DNA of 12,193 nt, taken from contig JANQHY010000298.1 of NCBI GenBank assembly GCA_028282395.1, forward strand, positions 1-12,193, in the 5' to 3' direction. Source of the stretch: Gammaproteobacteria bacterium. GTDB lineage: Bacteria > Pseudomonadota > Gammaproteobacteria > UBA12402. Below are positions 1-6,099 of this stretch, piece by piece. Below the pieces are notes generated by a model. It made no database searches. It was not told where the DNA came from and saw only the letters and a program-made list of their open reading frames with translations. The position numbers were made by a program, and so were the translations under genes. Each line of letters starts with the position of its first letter. Position 1 is the first letter of the stretch.

Positions 1-771
1 AATGGCCAACGTGATCTCGAAGCAAAAGTGATGCGTCATGTTTCCAACGCATTTCGTGAAGATCCAGTACGATTATTACGCCTCTGCCGTTTTGCCGCAC
101 GCTTTGGCGATTTTACTATTGCTGCAGAGACACTGACGCTATTGAAACAGATGGTAGAGAGTGGCGAAGTTGCTGCTTTAGTCCCTGAACGTGTGTTTAA
201 TGAGCTTGAGCGGGCATTAACAAGCCCCTATCCACAACGATTTTTTCAACAGCTCATTGCCTGTGATGCACTATCTATACTCTTTCCTGAAATCAACCAA
301 AACCAACCTGTTGCTGCATTAAAGGAAGCCGTTGAACTTAGTGACGATGCCGTGGTACGGTTTGCCGCAACATTCTGTCAGATACCGATAGAGTTTCTTG
401 ATCACCTTAACCAACGGTTACATCTGCCAAACCGTTACTATGATCTCTGCCGCCTCACAATTCAGTTACGTCATCAATGCCATCAAGCAATGAAAGAAAA
501 TGCTGACACCTTACTGTCAATACTCGAGCAGGCCGATTTTTTTCGCCGCCCACAACGCTTTGACCAGTTGCTAACAGTTTGCCATGCTGATTATTGGCAG
601 CAACAAGGTAGTGATGACTATCCACAGGCAGATCGCTTACGTCAAGTCGCCGGTGCCTGTGAGTCAACCGACACATCAATGATTGATGATGACATGAGTG
701 GCTGGGAAATTTCGCAGATGATTCGCCAACAGCGTCTACATGCCATACAAAATTTGCTCAATATAATATAA
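1..771 (+). CDS. cca: CCA-adding tRNA nucleotidyltransferase, 5'-truncated by the window
   Basis: The frame is open from base 1 and ends at TAA 769-771, so this is the C-terminal 256 residues of a longer gene. The first residues (NGQRDLEAKVMRHVSNAF, then EDPVRLLRLCRFAARF) are the conserved neck segment of class II CCA-adding enzymes, which build or repair the 3' CCA end of tRNA in the cytoplasm. The later PERVFNELERAL, LFPEI and FRRPQRFDQLL blocks match the E. coli Cca layout. The catalytic head with its two carboxylates lies outside the window. In E. coli Cca an HD-type phosphohydrolase segment follows LFPEI. Here the matching stretch (VRFAATFCQIP) has no His-Asp pair, so the accessory phosphatase activity is probably missing while CCA addition may be intact. 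No clear terminator follows. Confidence 0.9.
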   Translation, partial: NGQRDLEAKVMRHVSNAFREDPVRLLRLCRFAARFGDFTIAAETLTLLKQMVESGEVAALVPERVFNELERALTSPYPQRFFQQLIACDALSILFPEINQNQPVAALKEAVELSDDAVVRFAATFCQIPIEFLDHLNQRLHLPNRYYDLCRLTIQLRHQCHQAMKENADTLLSILEQADFFRRPQRFDQLLTVCHADYWQQQGSDDYPQADRLRQVAGACESTDTSMIDDDMSGWEISQMIRQQRLHAIQNLLNII

Positions 772-816
772 CTGCTCACCAAAAAAGCGCAAGCAATAAA
801 ACTAGCTCTAAGGGAG

Positions 817-844
817 TTGACACATGAAGTAGAATAAATAAAGT
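817..844 (+). promoter_or_regulatory. Possible sigma70 promoter of the 920 gene
   Basis: A perfect TTGACA (817-822) is followed after 16 bp by TAAAGT (839-844), a 4/6 match to the -10 consensus. It would start transcription about 70 bases before the ATG at 920. The -10 box is weak, and several A/T-rich alternatives lie close by. Confidence 0.35.
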
Positions 845-873
845 TGCAGAAAAATAGTACTGCTGAAGTAGAA
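825..873 (+). repeat. 10-bp direct repeat TGAAGTAGAA in the leader of the 920 gene
   Basis: TGAAGTAGAA occurs at 825-834 and again at 864-873, 39 bp apart start to start, on either side of the likely transcription start. It could be a pair of protein-binding half-sites, but ten A/G-rich bases could also recur by chance. Confidence 0.35.
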
Positions 874-919
874 AACTTTTTTGCACGTTGTAAAACAGAA
901 AAATAATAGGAGAGAAGAT

Positions 920-1366
920 ATGCTGCACAGTATTAAAGATTATAATCAGAGACTAGGCATGTTGCGCAGTAATAACAAATTCGATCAGAGCGTATATAAT
1001 TCCACCAATAGCTTCTCATTCCGTTTTAAACTAAAACTGTCAAGTATAAAATTATGGTTCAAAAAGAAATGCTCTGGCGATAAAAGCTCAGAATATCGTA
1101 GCGCAAAAGAGGAGCACAGCAACCTAAAACAGAAAATAGCCTCCACACGCTTTAGACACTACGAGGAGATAATGCAACGTCAAGAAAATCCTGCAATCAA
1201 AGCTTTTAATAATCTAGGTTTCTTCTCCGCTTTTTTTAATACTTCTCATGCTCAAAAAGTGACTCGAGACATGCAACAGAGCCTCGCCGATCAAAATTTC
1301 CATGATAGTGCTCAAAATGATCTCTTGTGTAGCAAGACTATATACGGCAGCAACAGCGCTTTATAG
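920..1366 (+). CDS. Small basic orphan protein, possibly related to the 9449/10659 pair
   Basis: This encodes 148 residues from ATG 920. That start is preferred over the upstream in-frame TTG at 881 because AGGAGAG (908-914) sits 5 nt before it. I do not recognise the family. There is no signal peptide or clear membrane helix. Residues 31-50 form a basic, amphipathic-looking stretch (FRFKLKLSSIKLWFKKK). A charged, probably helical region follows (about 57-95), then an aromatic patch LGFFSAFFN (99-107). The pattern LGxxxAFFN also occurs in the protein encoded at 10659 (residues 229-237), so this may be a short relative or remnant of that family. It sits between cca and a transporter gene with no overlap to either, so it is probably transcribed alone. 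Function unknown; a secreted or membrane-associating factor is one possibility that the sequence does not prove. Confidence 0.7.
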   Translation: MLHSIKDYNQRLGMLRSNNKFDQSVYNSTNSFSFRFKLKLSSIKLWFKKKCSGDKSSEYRSAKEEHSNLKQKIASTRFRHYEEIMQRQENPAIKAFNNLGFFSAFFNTSHAQKVTRDMQQSLADQNFHDSAQNDLLCSKTIYGSNSAL

Positions 1367-1375
1367 CCATTTTGC

Positions 1376-1430
1376 AACCGGCTTCCTTCCTTTCAGCGAT
1401 TATCATTAGCCTAAGTGGAGGAAGCTGGTT
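1376..1430. repeat. Long imperfect hairpin between the 920 gene and the transporter gene
   Basis: AACCGGCTTCCTTCC (1376-1390) pairs with GGAGGAAGCTGGTT (1417-1430) through 14 pairs, with one G-U pair and one bulged T, around a 26-base loop. It begins 10 bases after the stop of the 920 gene. No T-run follows on either strand, so it is not a textbook intrinsic terminator. It may still protect the 3' end of the upstream mRNA, or be a small repeat element. Confidence 0.55.
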
Positions 1431-1528
1431 CCAAGGCTTAACTGCCGCGAACTAGACAACCATCATAGTAATTGGTAGACTTGCCGTCTGCAAAGTATTG
1501 ATAATAACGAGATGGGACAACAATAACT

Positions 1529-2059
1529 ATGATATCACTATTTTACAACTCTTTAGTAAAATTTTGTCGCCTCTATCCCGCCACCATTGGCTATGTACTG
1601 TTTATCGTCCTACTCAATACGATCTTCAGCTATGTACCAGAACTCACTATCCATGGCGCCCCAGTCTCAATTGCCGATTTTGTCGTTGGCTTGATCTATG
1701 TGTTGCGCGATTTCACTCAACGTGAAGTCAAACATTGGGTGATTCTCGCCATGCTTATCGGCTGTCTGATCAGTTATGGCCTAGCTGAACAAGATGCTGC
1801 TATCGCTAGTCTTGGCGCCTTTGCTGCTGGCGAACTGATTGACTGGAGCATCTTTACTTTCACTAGAAAACCGCTATCACAACGCATTCTACTCTCATCA
1901 CTGGTCAGTGCCCCGGTCGACAGCTTTGTTAACCTCTATCTGCTCCATCAATTCAACTGGCCAAGCATGATCATCATGATCATTGTCAAAGCCCTTGGCG
2001 TCATCGGTCTCTGGTACCTATGGCGCACAAAACAGCAAACCATGCTTTCAGCTGCCTAA
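1529..2059 (+). CDS. VUT-family (YhhQ-like) inner-membrane transporter
   Basis: A 176-residue hydrophobic protein with about five or six membrane segments (roughly 18-36, 47-60, 69-85, 91-110, 120-139 and 145-165). The motifs ADFVVGLIYVLRDFTQREV (49-67), GAFAAGELIDWSIF (96-109) and SSLVSAPVDSFVNL (123-136) are typical of the VUT/DUF165 family (Pfam Vut_1). Characterised members such as E. coli YhhQ take up queuosine precursors (preQ0/preQ1), so salvage of a tRNA-modification precursor is the best guess. The substrate cannot be read from the sequence. At 176 residues it is somewhat shorter than E. coli YhhQ. ATG 1529 is the first Met in this frame, and its Shine-Dalgarno is poor (GATGGGA about 11 nt upstream). 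I saw no preQ1 riboswitch fold in the leader. It is not overlapped with its neighbours and is probably its own transcription unit. Confidence 0.8.
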   Translation: MISLFYNSLVKFCRLYPATIGYVLFIVLLNTIFSYVPELTIHGAPVSIADFVVGLIYVLRDFTQREVKHWVILAMLIGCLISYGLAEQDAAIASLGAFAAGELIDWSIFTFTRKPLSQRILLSSLVSAPVDSFVNLYLLHQFNWPSMIIMIIVKALGVIGLWYLWRTKQQTMLSAA

Positions 2060-2135
2060 GAAGGTATCAACGCTATTTCATTTGCCATCGTACTTGGCCT
2101 GTGATAGAACATAGATTGAAAGACCAAAGGCCGTG

Positions 2136-2164
2136 TTGCCATAATCAATTTGAATAACTATTTA
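2136..2164 (+). promoter_or_regulatory. Weak candidate promoter for the exported-protein gene
   Basis: TTGCCA (2136-2141, 5/6 match) is followed after exactly 17 bp by TATTTA (2159-2164, 3/6 match), 21 bases before the ATG at 2186. The spacing is good but the -10 is poor. Confidence 0.28.
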
Positions 2165-2185
2165 AACAGTGAGTAGAGACGTAAT

Positions 2186-2662
2186 ATGTTAGTAAAAATC
2201 AAAACATTTGTTGGAACAGTTAGACTATCTGCCATGCTATCTGCAACCATACTTGCCTTAGGCGTGGCACAGGCCAAGCCAACTGCTGATCCTAATTCCT
2301 CAATAGATATCAATATTCACGCCTATTCCAGTAATGGGGGTTTCGGCTCATATTCTTGGTGTGCTGGGCTTGATAATTATGATGTTGAGATACGCTCAGG
2401 TGGCTGGCTTTTATATTGCAATGCTTATCAAACAAATCCTGGGCCTGAGGAAGACTTTGTCGTCTATAAAGTCCCTTATGGCTCAGCATTCTGCCCGACT
2501 AATACACCAGATGATGCCGCAAGGTATGCGCTGAAATGTGATGACCATGGTAATTGGACATTCAGCCAGAAAAGTGGCGACACTAGTTACATTACCTATA
2601 GCGAAAGTACTGACAAGGTGACTCGCGATATGACGGTCAAAATGGATGTGGATGTAAAATAA
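2186..2662 (+). CDS. Exported four-cysteine protein of unknown function
   Basis: This encodes 158 residues. The N-terminus is a clear Sec signal peptide: basic MLVKIK, a hydrophobic core around residues 14-26, and an AQA cleavage site giving a mature protein that starts near K31. There is no lipobox cysteine at the cleavage point, so it is periplasmic or secreted rather than a lipoprotein. The mature part has exactly four cysteines, in the contexts SWCAG, LYCNA, AFCPT and LKCDD, consistent with two disulfides in a small domain of about 128 residues. It is rich in Tyr, Ser, Asp and Gly and looks mostly beta. I do not recognise the family and see no catalytic motif. GAGTAGAG about 8 nt before ATG 2186 is a passable ribosome-binding site. 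It lies just upstream of the rhamnose operon, but a separate promoter at 2695-2723 and a 99-bp gap argue against co-transcription. Confidence 0.8.
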   Translation: MLVKIKTFVGTVRLSAMLSATILALGVAQAKPTADPNSSIDINIHAYSSNGGFGSYSWCAGLDNYDVEIRSGGWLLYCNAYQTNPGPEEDFVVYKVPYGSAFCPTNTPDDAARYALKCDDHGNWTFSQKSGDTSYITYSESTDKVTRDMTVKMDVDVK

Positions 2663-2664
2663 AA

Positions 2665-2730
2665 GGCCTCATAAGCAGCAAACTAGGTAATTTCTGGACC
2701 CTATTTACCGTTACTGCTACAATAGCGGCC
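2665..2730. repeat. Nested dyad symmetries before rfbA
   Basis: Three short arm pairs nest around one centre: GGCC (2665-2668 / 2727-2730), AGCAG/CTGCT (2674-2678 / 2714-2718) and GGTAA/TTACC (2686-2690 / 2705-2709). The transcript could fold into an interrupted hairpin at the 3' end of the exported-protein mRNA. There is no T-run, the internal loops are unequal, and the right side overlaps the rfb promoter. Confidence 0.3.
2695..2723 (+). promoter_or_regulatory. Sigma70-type promoter of the rfbACDB operon
   Basis: TGGACC (2695-2700, 4/6) lies 17 bp before TACAAT (2718-2723, 5/6), which also carries an extended -10 TGC at 2715-2717. Transcription would start near 2730, leaving a leader of about 30 bases before the rfbA ATG at 2762. 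Confidence 0.55.
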
Positions 2731-2761
2731 ACAAACAAATTTAACCGAGAACCAAAAAAGC

Positions 2762-3640
2762 ATGCTGAACTATAAAGCTATTATTCTTGCTGGTGGTACT
2801 GGCTCTAGGCTTTTTCCCGCGACTAAAGCTGTCACTAAACAGCTATTGCCAGTTTATAATAAACCTGCCATCTACTACCCACTATCAACGATTATTCTAG
2901 CAGAAATACGTGATATCCTGATTATTACCACCCCGACAGAACAGCCGCTGTTCCAACACCTACTTGGTGATGGCTCACAATGGGGCATCAACCTCAATTA
3001 CGCGACCCAGGACTCACCACGTGGAATCGCTGAAGCACTGCTAATTGGCCGTTCATTTATTGGTAATGATGCCATCTTTCTCATGCTCGGCGACAATATA
3101 TTTTATGGTCACCGCCTCACCGAGATACTGCCACAAACAAAACAGGCAAATCGTGGCGCCACAGTATTTGGTTTCAAAGTGAATGATCCACGCAGTTATG
3201 GCGTAATTGGCTTTGATGACAATGGTCAAGTCAACCGTATTATTGAAAAACCTGAGACACCTCCATCGCGCTATGCGGTAGCAGGAAGTTACTTCTATGA
3301 CAATCAGGCGATTGACTTTGCAGCAGCACTCAAACCCTCTCCACGTGGTGAATTAGAGATTAGCGATCTCAATCAATGTTACATTGAACAACAACGCCTT
3401 GATGCGAAACTATTCAATCGTGGCATCGCCTGGTTTGATATTGGCACTGCTAATGCCATGCTTGAAGCTGCCAACTTCATTCAGATTCTCGAAAAGCGCC
3501 AGGGATTAAGTATCGGCTCGCCTGAAGAAGCGGCATGGCGCAAAGGCTATATTACTGCCGAACAATTAACACAACTGGCACAACCATTGATAAAAAGCGG
3601 TTATGGCCAATATTTAATGGAGTTGGCAGATGAAGGTTGA
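2762..3640 (+). CDS. rfbA: Glucose-1-phosphate thymidylyltransferase (RmlA)
   Basis: A full-length enzyme of 292 residues. It joins glucose-1-phosphate and dTTP into dTDP-glucose, the first step of dTDP-L-rhamnose synthesis, in the cytoplasm. The nucleotide-binding signature GGTGSRLFPAT (11-21), LPVYNKP with K34 (29-35), the metal/substrate loop LGDNIFYG with D111 (109-116), IIEKPE (160-165) and WFDIGT with D226 (224-229) are all present. The C-terminal tail (about 253-292) resembles the extra helical region of RmlA proteins. It is the first gene of the operon, and its last 11 bases overlap rfbC. The Shine-Dalgarno is weak (only GAG at 2747-2749 and an A-rich stretch before ATG 2762). Near sequence identity to well-known RmlA motifs makes the call firm. 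A paralogue such as RffH uses the same reaction, but the linked rfbCDB genes favour RmlA. Confidence 0.97.
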   Translation: MLNYKAIILAGGTGSRLFPATKAVTKQLLPVYNKPAIYYPLSTIILAEIRDILIITTPTEQPLFQHLLGDGSQWGINLNYATQDSPRGIAEALLIGRSFIGNDAIFLMLGDNIFYGHRLTEILPQTKQANRGATVFGFKVNDPRSYGVIGFDDNGQVNRIIEKPETPPSRYAVAGSYFYDNQAIDFAAALKPSPRGELEISDLNQCYIEQQRLDAKLFNRGIAWFDIGTANAMLEAANFIQILEKRQGLSIGSPEEAAWRKGYITAEQLTQLAQPLIKSGYGQYLMELADEG

Positions 3641-4193
3641 GGAAACTGCGCTACCCGGCGTATTAATTATTACGCCGAAAAAATTCGGCGATCAGCGCGG
3701 TTTTTTTTACGAAAGCTTTCAGACACAGCGCTATCACGAGGCCGGCATCACTCTCCCCTTTGTCCAAGATAATGTCTCACGCTCCAGCGCCGGTGTGCTG
3801 CGTGGATTACACCACCAACGCCAGCAGACACAAGGCAAACTGGTCTCAGTGCTACGTGGCACTGTTCTCGATGTAGTTGTTGATATTCGTCACGATTCAC
3901 CAACCTTTAAACAGTGGTTCACTATTGTACTAGACGATGAAAATTCCAAGCAGCTCTACATTCCACCCGGCTATGCTCATGGCTTTCATGTTCTTTCTAA
4001 ACAGGCGGATTTTATTTATAAATGTACCGACTATTATCATCCGGCATCAGAGTTATCAATCCTCTGGAATGATGCTGATCTGGGAATCGACTGGCAACTG
4101 CAAGGTCAACCACAACTCTCAGAGAAAGACCAACAAGGTATTCGCCTGTGCGATGTGCCAATAGAGCAACTCCCACGTTATGAGACACTATGA
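3630..4193 (+). CDS. rfbC: dTDP-4-dehydrorhamnose 3,5-epimerase (RmlC)
   Basis: A cupin-fold epimerase of 187 residues, the normal length for the family. It inverts C3 and C5 of dTDP-4-keto-6-deoxyglucose, the third step to dTDP-rhamnose. Family landmarks: RGFFYESF (23-30), RGLHHQ with the likely catalytic base H61 (58-63), QGKLVSVLRG (68-77), DVVVDIR (81-87), IPPGYAHGF (111-119), the active-site Tyr in FIYKCTDYY (Y130), and LSEKD with D167 completing the His-Asp pair. Most relatives read RGLHYQ; the second His here replaces that Tyr. ATG 3630 overlaps the end of rfbA by 11 bases and is preceded by GGAG (3619-3622) at 7 nt, which supports translational coupling. Its stop shares the ATGA at 4190-4193 with rfbD. 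Confidence 0.97.
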   Translation: MKVEETALPGVLIITPKKFGDQRGFFYESFQTQRYHEAGITLPFVQDNVSRSSAGVLRGLHHQRQQTQGKLVSVLRGTVLDVVVDIRHDSPTFKQWFTIVLDDENSKQLYIPPGYAHGFHVLSKQADFIYKCTDYYHPASELSILWNDADLGIDWQLQGQPQLSEKDQQGIRLCDVPIEQLPRYETL

Positions 4194-5086
4194 TGAGAAT
4201 TGTGATTATCGGTAGTAATGGCCAAATCGGGCGCGCACTTCAGCACAAACTTAATCAGTATGCGCAATTCTCTATTCTTAGCTTTAATCACGCTCAACTC
4301 GATATCACCAACCAAAAAGCACTCATGGCACAACTCAACCAAACCGCTGCTGATCTGGTTATTAATGCCGCGGCATACAATAACGTTGAACGTGCTGAGA
4401 CGGAAAAAGCGGCGGCATTTGCGGTCAATTGTGATGGTGTAAGCTACCTGAGTGATTATTGTGCCCAAGCCGAAATTCCAATGATCCATCTCTCTACTGA
4501 TTATGTCTTTGATGGCCAGCGTCACCACCCCTATGATGAGAACTGCCTAGCAACACCATTGAATGTTTACGGTGAAAGTAAACTGGCTGGCGAAAAACAG
4601 TTAACCGAACGGGTAGCACAACATCTTATTCTCCGACTCAGTGCTGTATTTAGCCCTTGGCGACATAACTTTGTTAAGACCGTGCTAAACTTGGCACGTC
4701 GTGAAGATGAGTTCCCCATCGTTGATGATCAAATCACCTGTCCTACTGCAGCTGAGGATGTTGCTGAACTGATTGGCCATTTGGCAATAGAAATTATGGA
4801 GGGTAATTGTCAATGGGGCTGCTATCATTATTGCAGCGGCAAACCAACAAGTTGGTATGATTTTGCCTGTGCAATTATCAGTACAGCAAAAAAGCAGTTT
4901 AATATAGCCAACTGGGGAAAAGCTATTCCTATCCATTCGGAACAATTTCCTCAACAAGCAAAAAGACCACACTACTCCGTGCTGAGTTGTGAAAAATTAC
5001 AGCAAACTTTTGCAATAACCTTACCTGATTGGCAACAAAGTTTAGCGCGCGTTGTCAACACTCTATCTGTGGAGACATTAGCATGA
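4190..5086 (+). CDS. rfbD: dTDP-4-dehydrorhamnose reductase (RmlD)
   Basis: A short-chain dehydrogenase/reductase of 298 residues that reduces dTDP-4-keto-L-rhamnose with NAD(P)H to dTDP-L-rhamnose, the last pathway step. It has the Rossmann motif GSNGQIG (8-14), INAAAYNNVERAE (58-70, usually AAYTxVDxAE), the STDYVFDG block (102-109), the catalytic Tyr-Lys pair in NVYGESK (Y127, K131), and a C-terminal RPHYSVLSCEKL segment (about 264-275) typical of RmlD. Two adjacent ATGs (4190 and 4193) are both possible starts. The first forms an ATGA overlap with the rfbC stop, the second gives the more usual MRIVIIG beginning. The 3' end forms another ATGA overlap with rfbB, so C, D and B are probably translationally coupled. 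Confidence 0.96.
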   Translation: MMRIVIIGSNGQIGRALQHKLNQYAQFSILSFNHAQLDITNQKALMAQLNQTAADLVINAAAYNNVERAETEKAAAFAVNCDGVSYLSDYCAQAEIPMIHLSTDYVFDGQRHHPYDENCLATPLNVYGESKLAGEKQLTERVAQHLILRLSAVFSPWRHNFVKTVLNLARREDEFPIVDDQITCPTAAEDVAELIGHLAIEIMEGNCQWGCYHYCSGKPTSWYDFACAIISTAKKQFNIANWGKAIPIHSEQFPQQAKRPHYSVLSCEKLQQTFAITLPDWQQSLARVVNTLSVETLA

Positions 5087-6099
5087 AAAATATTTTAATT
5101 ACTGGCGGCGCTGGCTTTATTGGCAGTAACTTCATTCGCCATCTTTTAGCAAAACCACAACCGGCGCAAATTATCAATATTGATTATCTTGGCTACGGTG
5201 GTTCAAAAGAGAACTTGGCTAATCTGCCAAATGCAGATCAGCACCGTTTTATTGAGGGAAATATCTGCGATCGATCACTGATTGATAAACTGTTGCGCCA
5301 ATATCAAATTGATACCATTGTCCATTTTGCTGCTGAGAGTCATGTTGACCGTTCAATCACCTCACCCCGGGGCTTTATTGAAAGTAATGTCGTTGGTACG
5401 TTATCACTGCTTGAGGCGGCGCGACAATACTGGCTAATCGACCAACAGCGTAACCCTAATAGCTGTCGCTTTCATCATATCTCAACAGACGAAGTCTACG
5501 GCAGCTTACAACCTGGCGATGCTGCATTTACTGAGCAGAGTCCGTATCTACCCAACTCTCCCTACTCAGCATCAAAGGCTGGTTCAGACCATCTAGTCCG
5601 TGCCTGGCATCAAACTTATGCTTTACCTGTAACGCTGTCACACTGTAGTAATAATTACGGCCCTTACCAATACCAGGAAAAGTTTATTCCGACAATCATT
5701 ACTTCCTGTCTTGAAGGCAAGTCGATTCCCATTTATGGCGACGGCAATTACAGTCGTGACTGGCTCTATGTCAATGATCACTGTTTAGCAATTGACACTA
5801 TTTTACAGCACGGAACGATTGGTGAGGCCTACCATATCGGCGCCGATAACGAATGGTCAAACATTGACCTGGTGAAAAAGATTTGCCAGCTACTGGATGA
5901 AATTCGTCCTAATGGCACTTCCTATCAACAGCAGATTGAGTTTGTCACTGATCGTCCCGGCCATGATCGCCGTTATGCAACCAATTTTGATAAAATTAGC
6001 AGCGAATTAAATTGGCAACCCCAAGAGGATTTCACCGCGGGCCTGATAAAAACTATCCAATTTTATATTGGGCAGTTACAATCTACTTCTGCTCCTTGA
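5083..6099 (+). CDS. rfbB: dTDP-glucose 4,6-dehydratase (RmlB)
   Basis: This encodes 338 residues from ATG 5083. That start is chosen because GGAG (5071-5074) lies 8 nt upstream, ATGA overlaps the rfbD stop, and the protein then begins MKNILITGGAGFIGSN as in the family. An in-frame upstream start at 5029 would add unlike residues. It is an NAD+-dependent extended SDR enzyme that turns dTDP-glucose into dTDP-4-keto-6-deoxyglucose. Motifs: GGAGFIG (8-14), HFAAESHVDRS (81-91), STDEVYG with catalytic T135, D136 and E137 (134-140), YSASK with Y161/K165, and NNYGPYQ followed by EKFIPTII. The usual NLDKLTYAGNLENL block is varied here (NIDYLGYGGSKENL, 32-45). It is the last operon gene. Its final 17 bases overlap the 3' end of the convergent minus-strand ATPase gene. 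Confidence 0.97.
   Translation: MKNILITGGAGFIGSNFIRHLLAKPQPAQIINIDYLGYGGSKENLANLPNADQHRFIEGNICDRSLIDKLLRQYQIDTIVHFAAESHVDRSITSPRGFIESNVVGTLSLLEAARQYWLIDQQRNPNSCRFHHISTDEVYGSLQPGDAAFTEQSPYLPNSPYSASKAGSDHLVRAWHQTYALPVTLSHCSNNYGPYQYQEKFIPTIITSCLEGKSIPIYGDGNYSRDWLYVNDHCLAIDTILQHGTIGEAYHIGADNEWSNIDLVKKICQLLDEIRPNGTSYQQQIEFVTDRPGHDRRYATNFDKISSELNWQPQEDFTAGLIKTIQFYIGQLQSTSAP

Noticed and set aside
881..919. TTG start at 881 for the 920 gene
   Set aside because: It has no ribosome-binding site, whereas ATG 920 has AGGAGAG at 5 nt.
1431..1528. preQ1 riboswitch before the YhhQ-like transporter gene
   Set aside because: Such a switch would fit the function, but I could not find a matching stem, A-rich tail and pseudoknot pairing.
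1498..1725. Reading frame overlapping the start of the transporter gene
   Set aside because: It is an out-of-frame shadow of the transporter gene, with no ribosome-binding site and no protein-like pattern.
2092..2132. GGCC/GGCC pair after the transporter gene as a terminator
   Set aside because: The arms are only four bases, the loop is long, and no T-run follows.
1258..2628. Shared hexapeptide KVTRDM in the 920 protein and in the exported protein
   Set aside because: The sequences around it are unrelated and one protein is exported while the other is not; six residues can match by chance.
5029..5082. Upstream start of rfbB adding 18 residues
   Set aside because: The added residues do not resemble the family, and ATG 5083 has a good GGAG and the usual MKNILITGG beginning.
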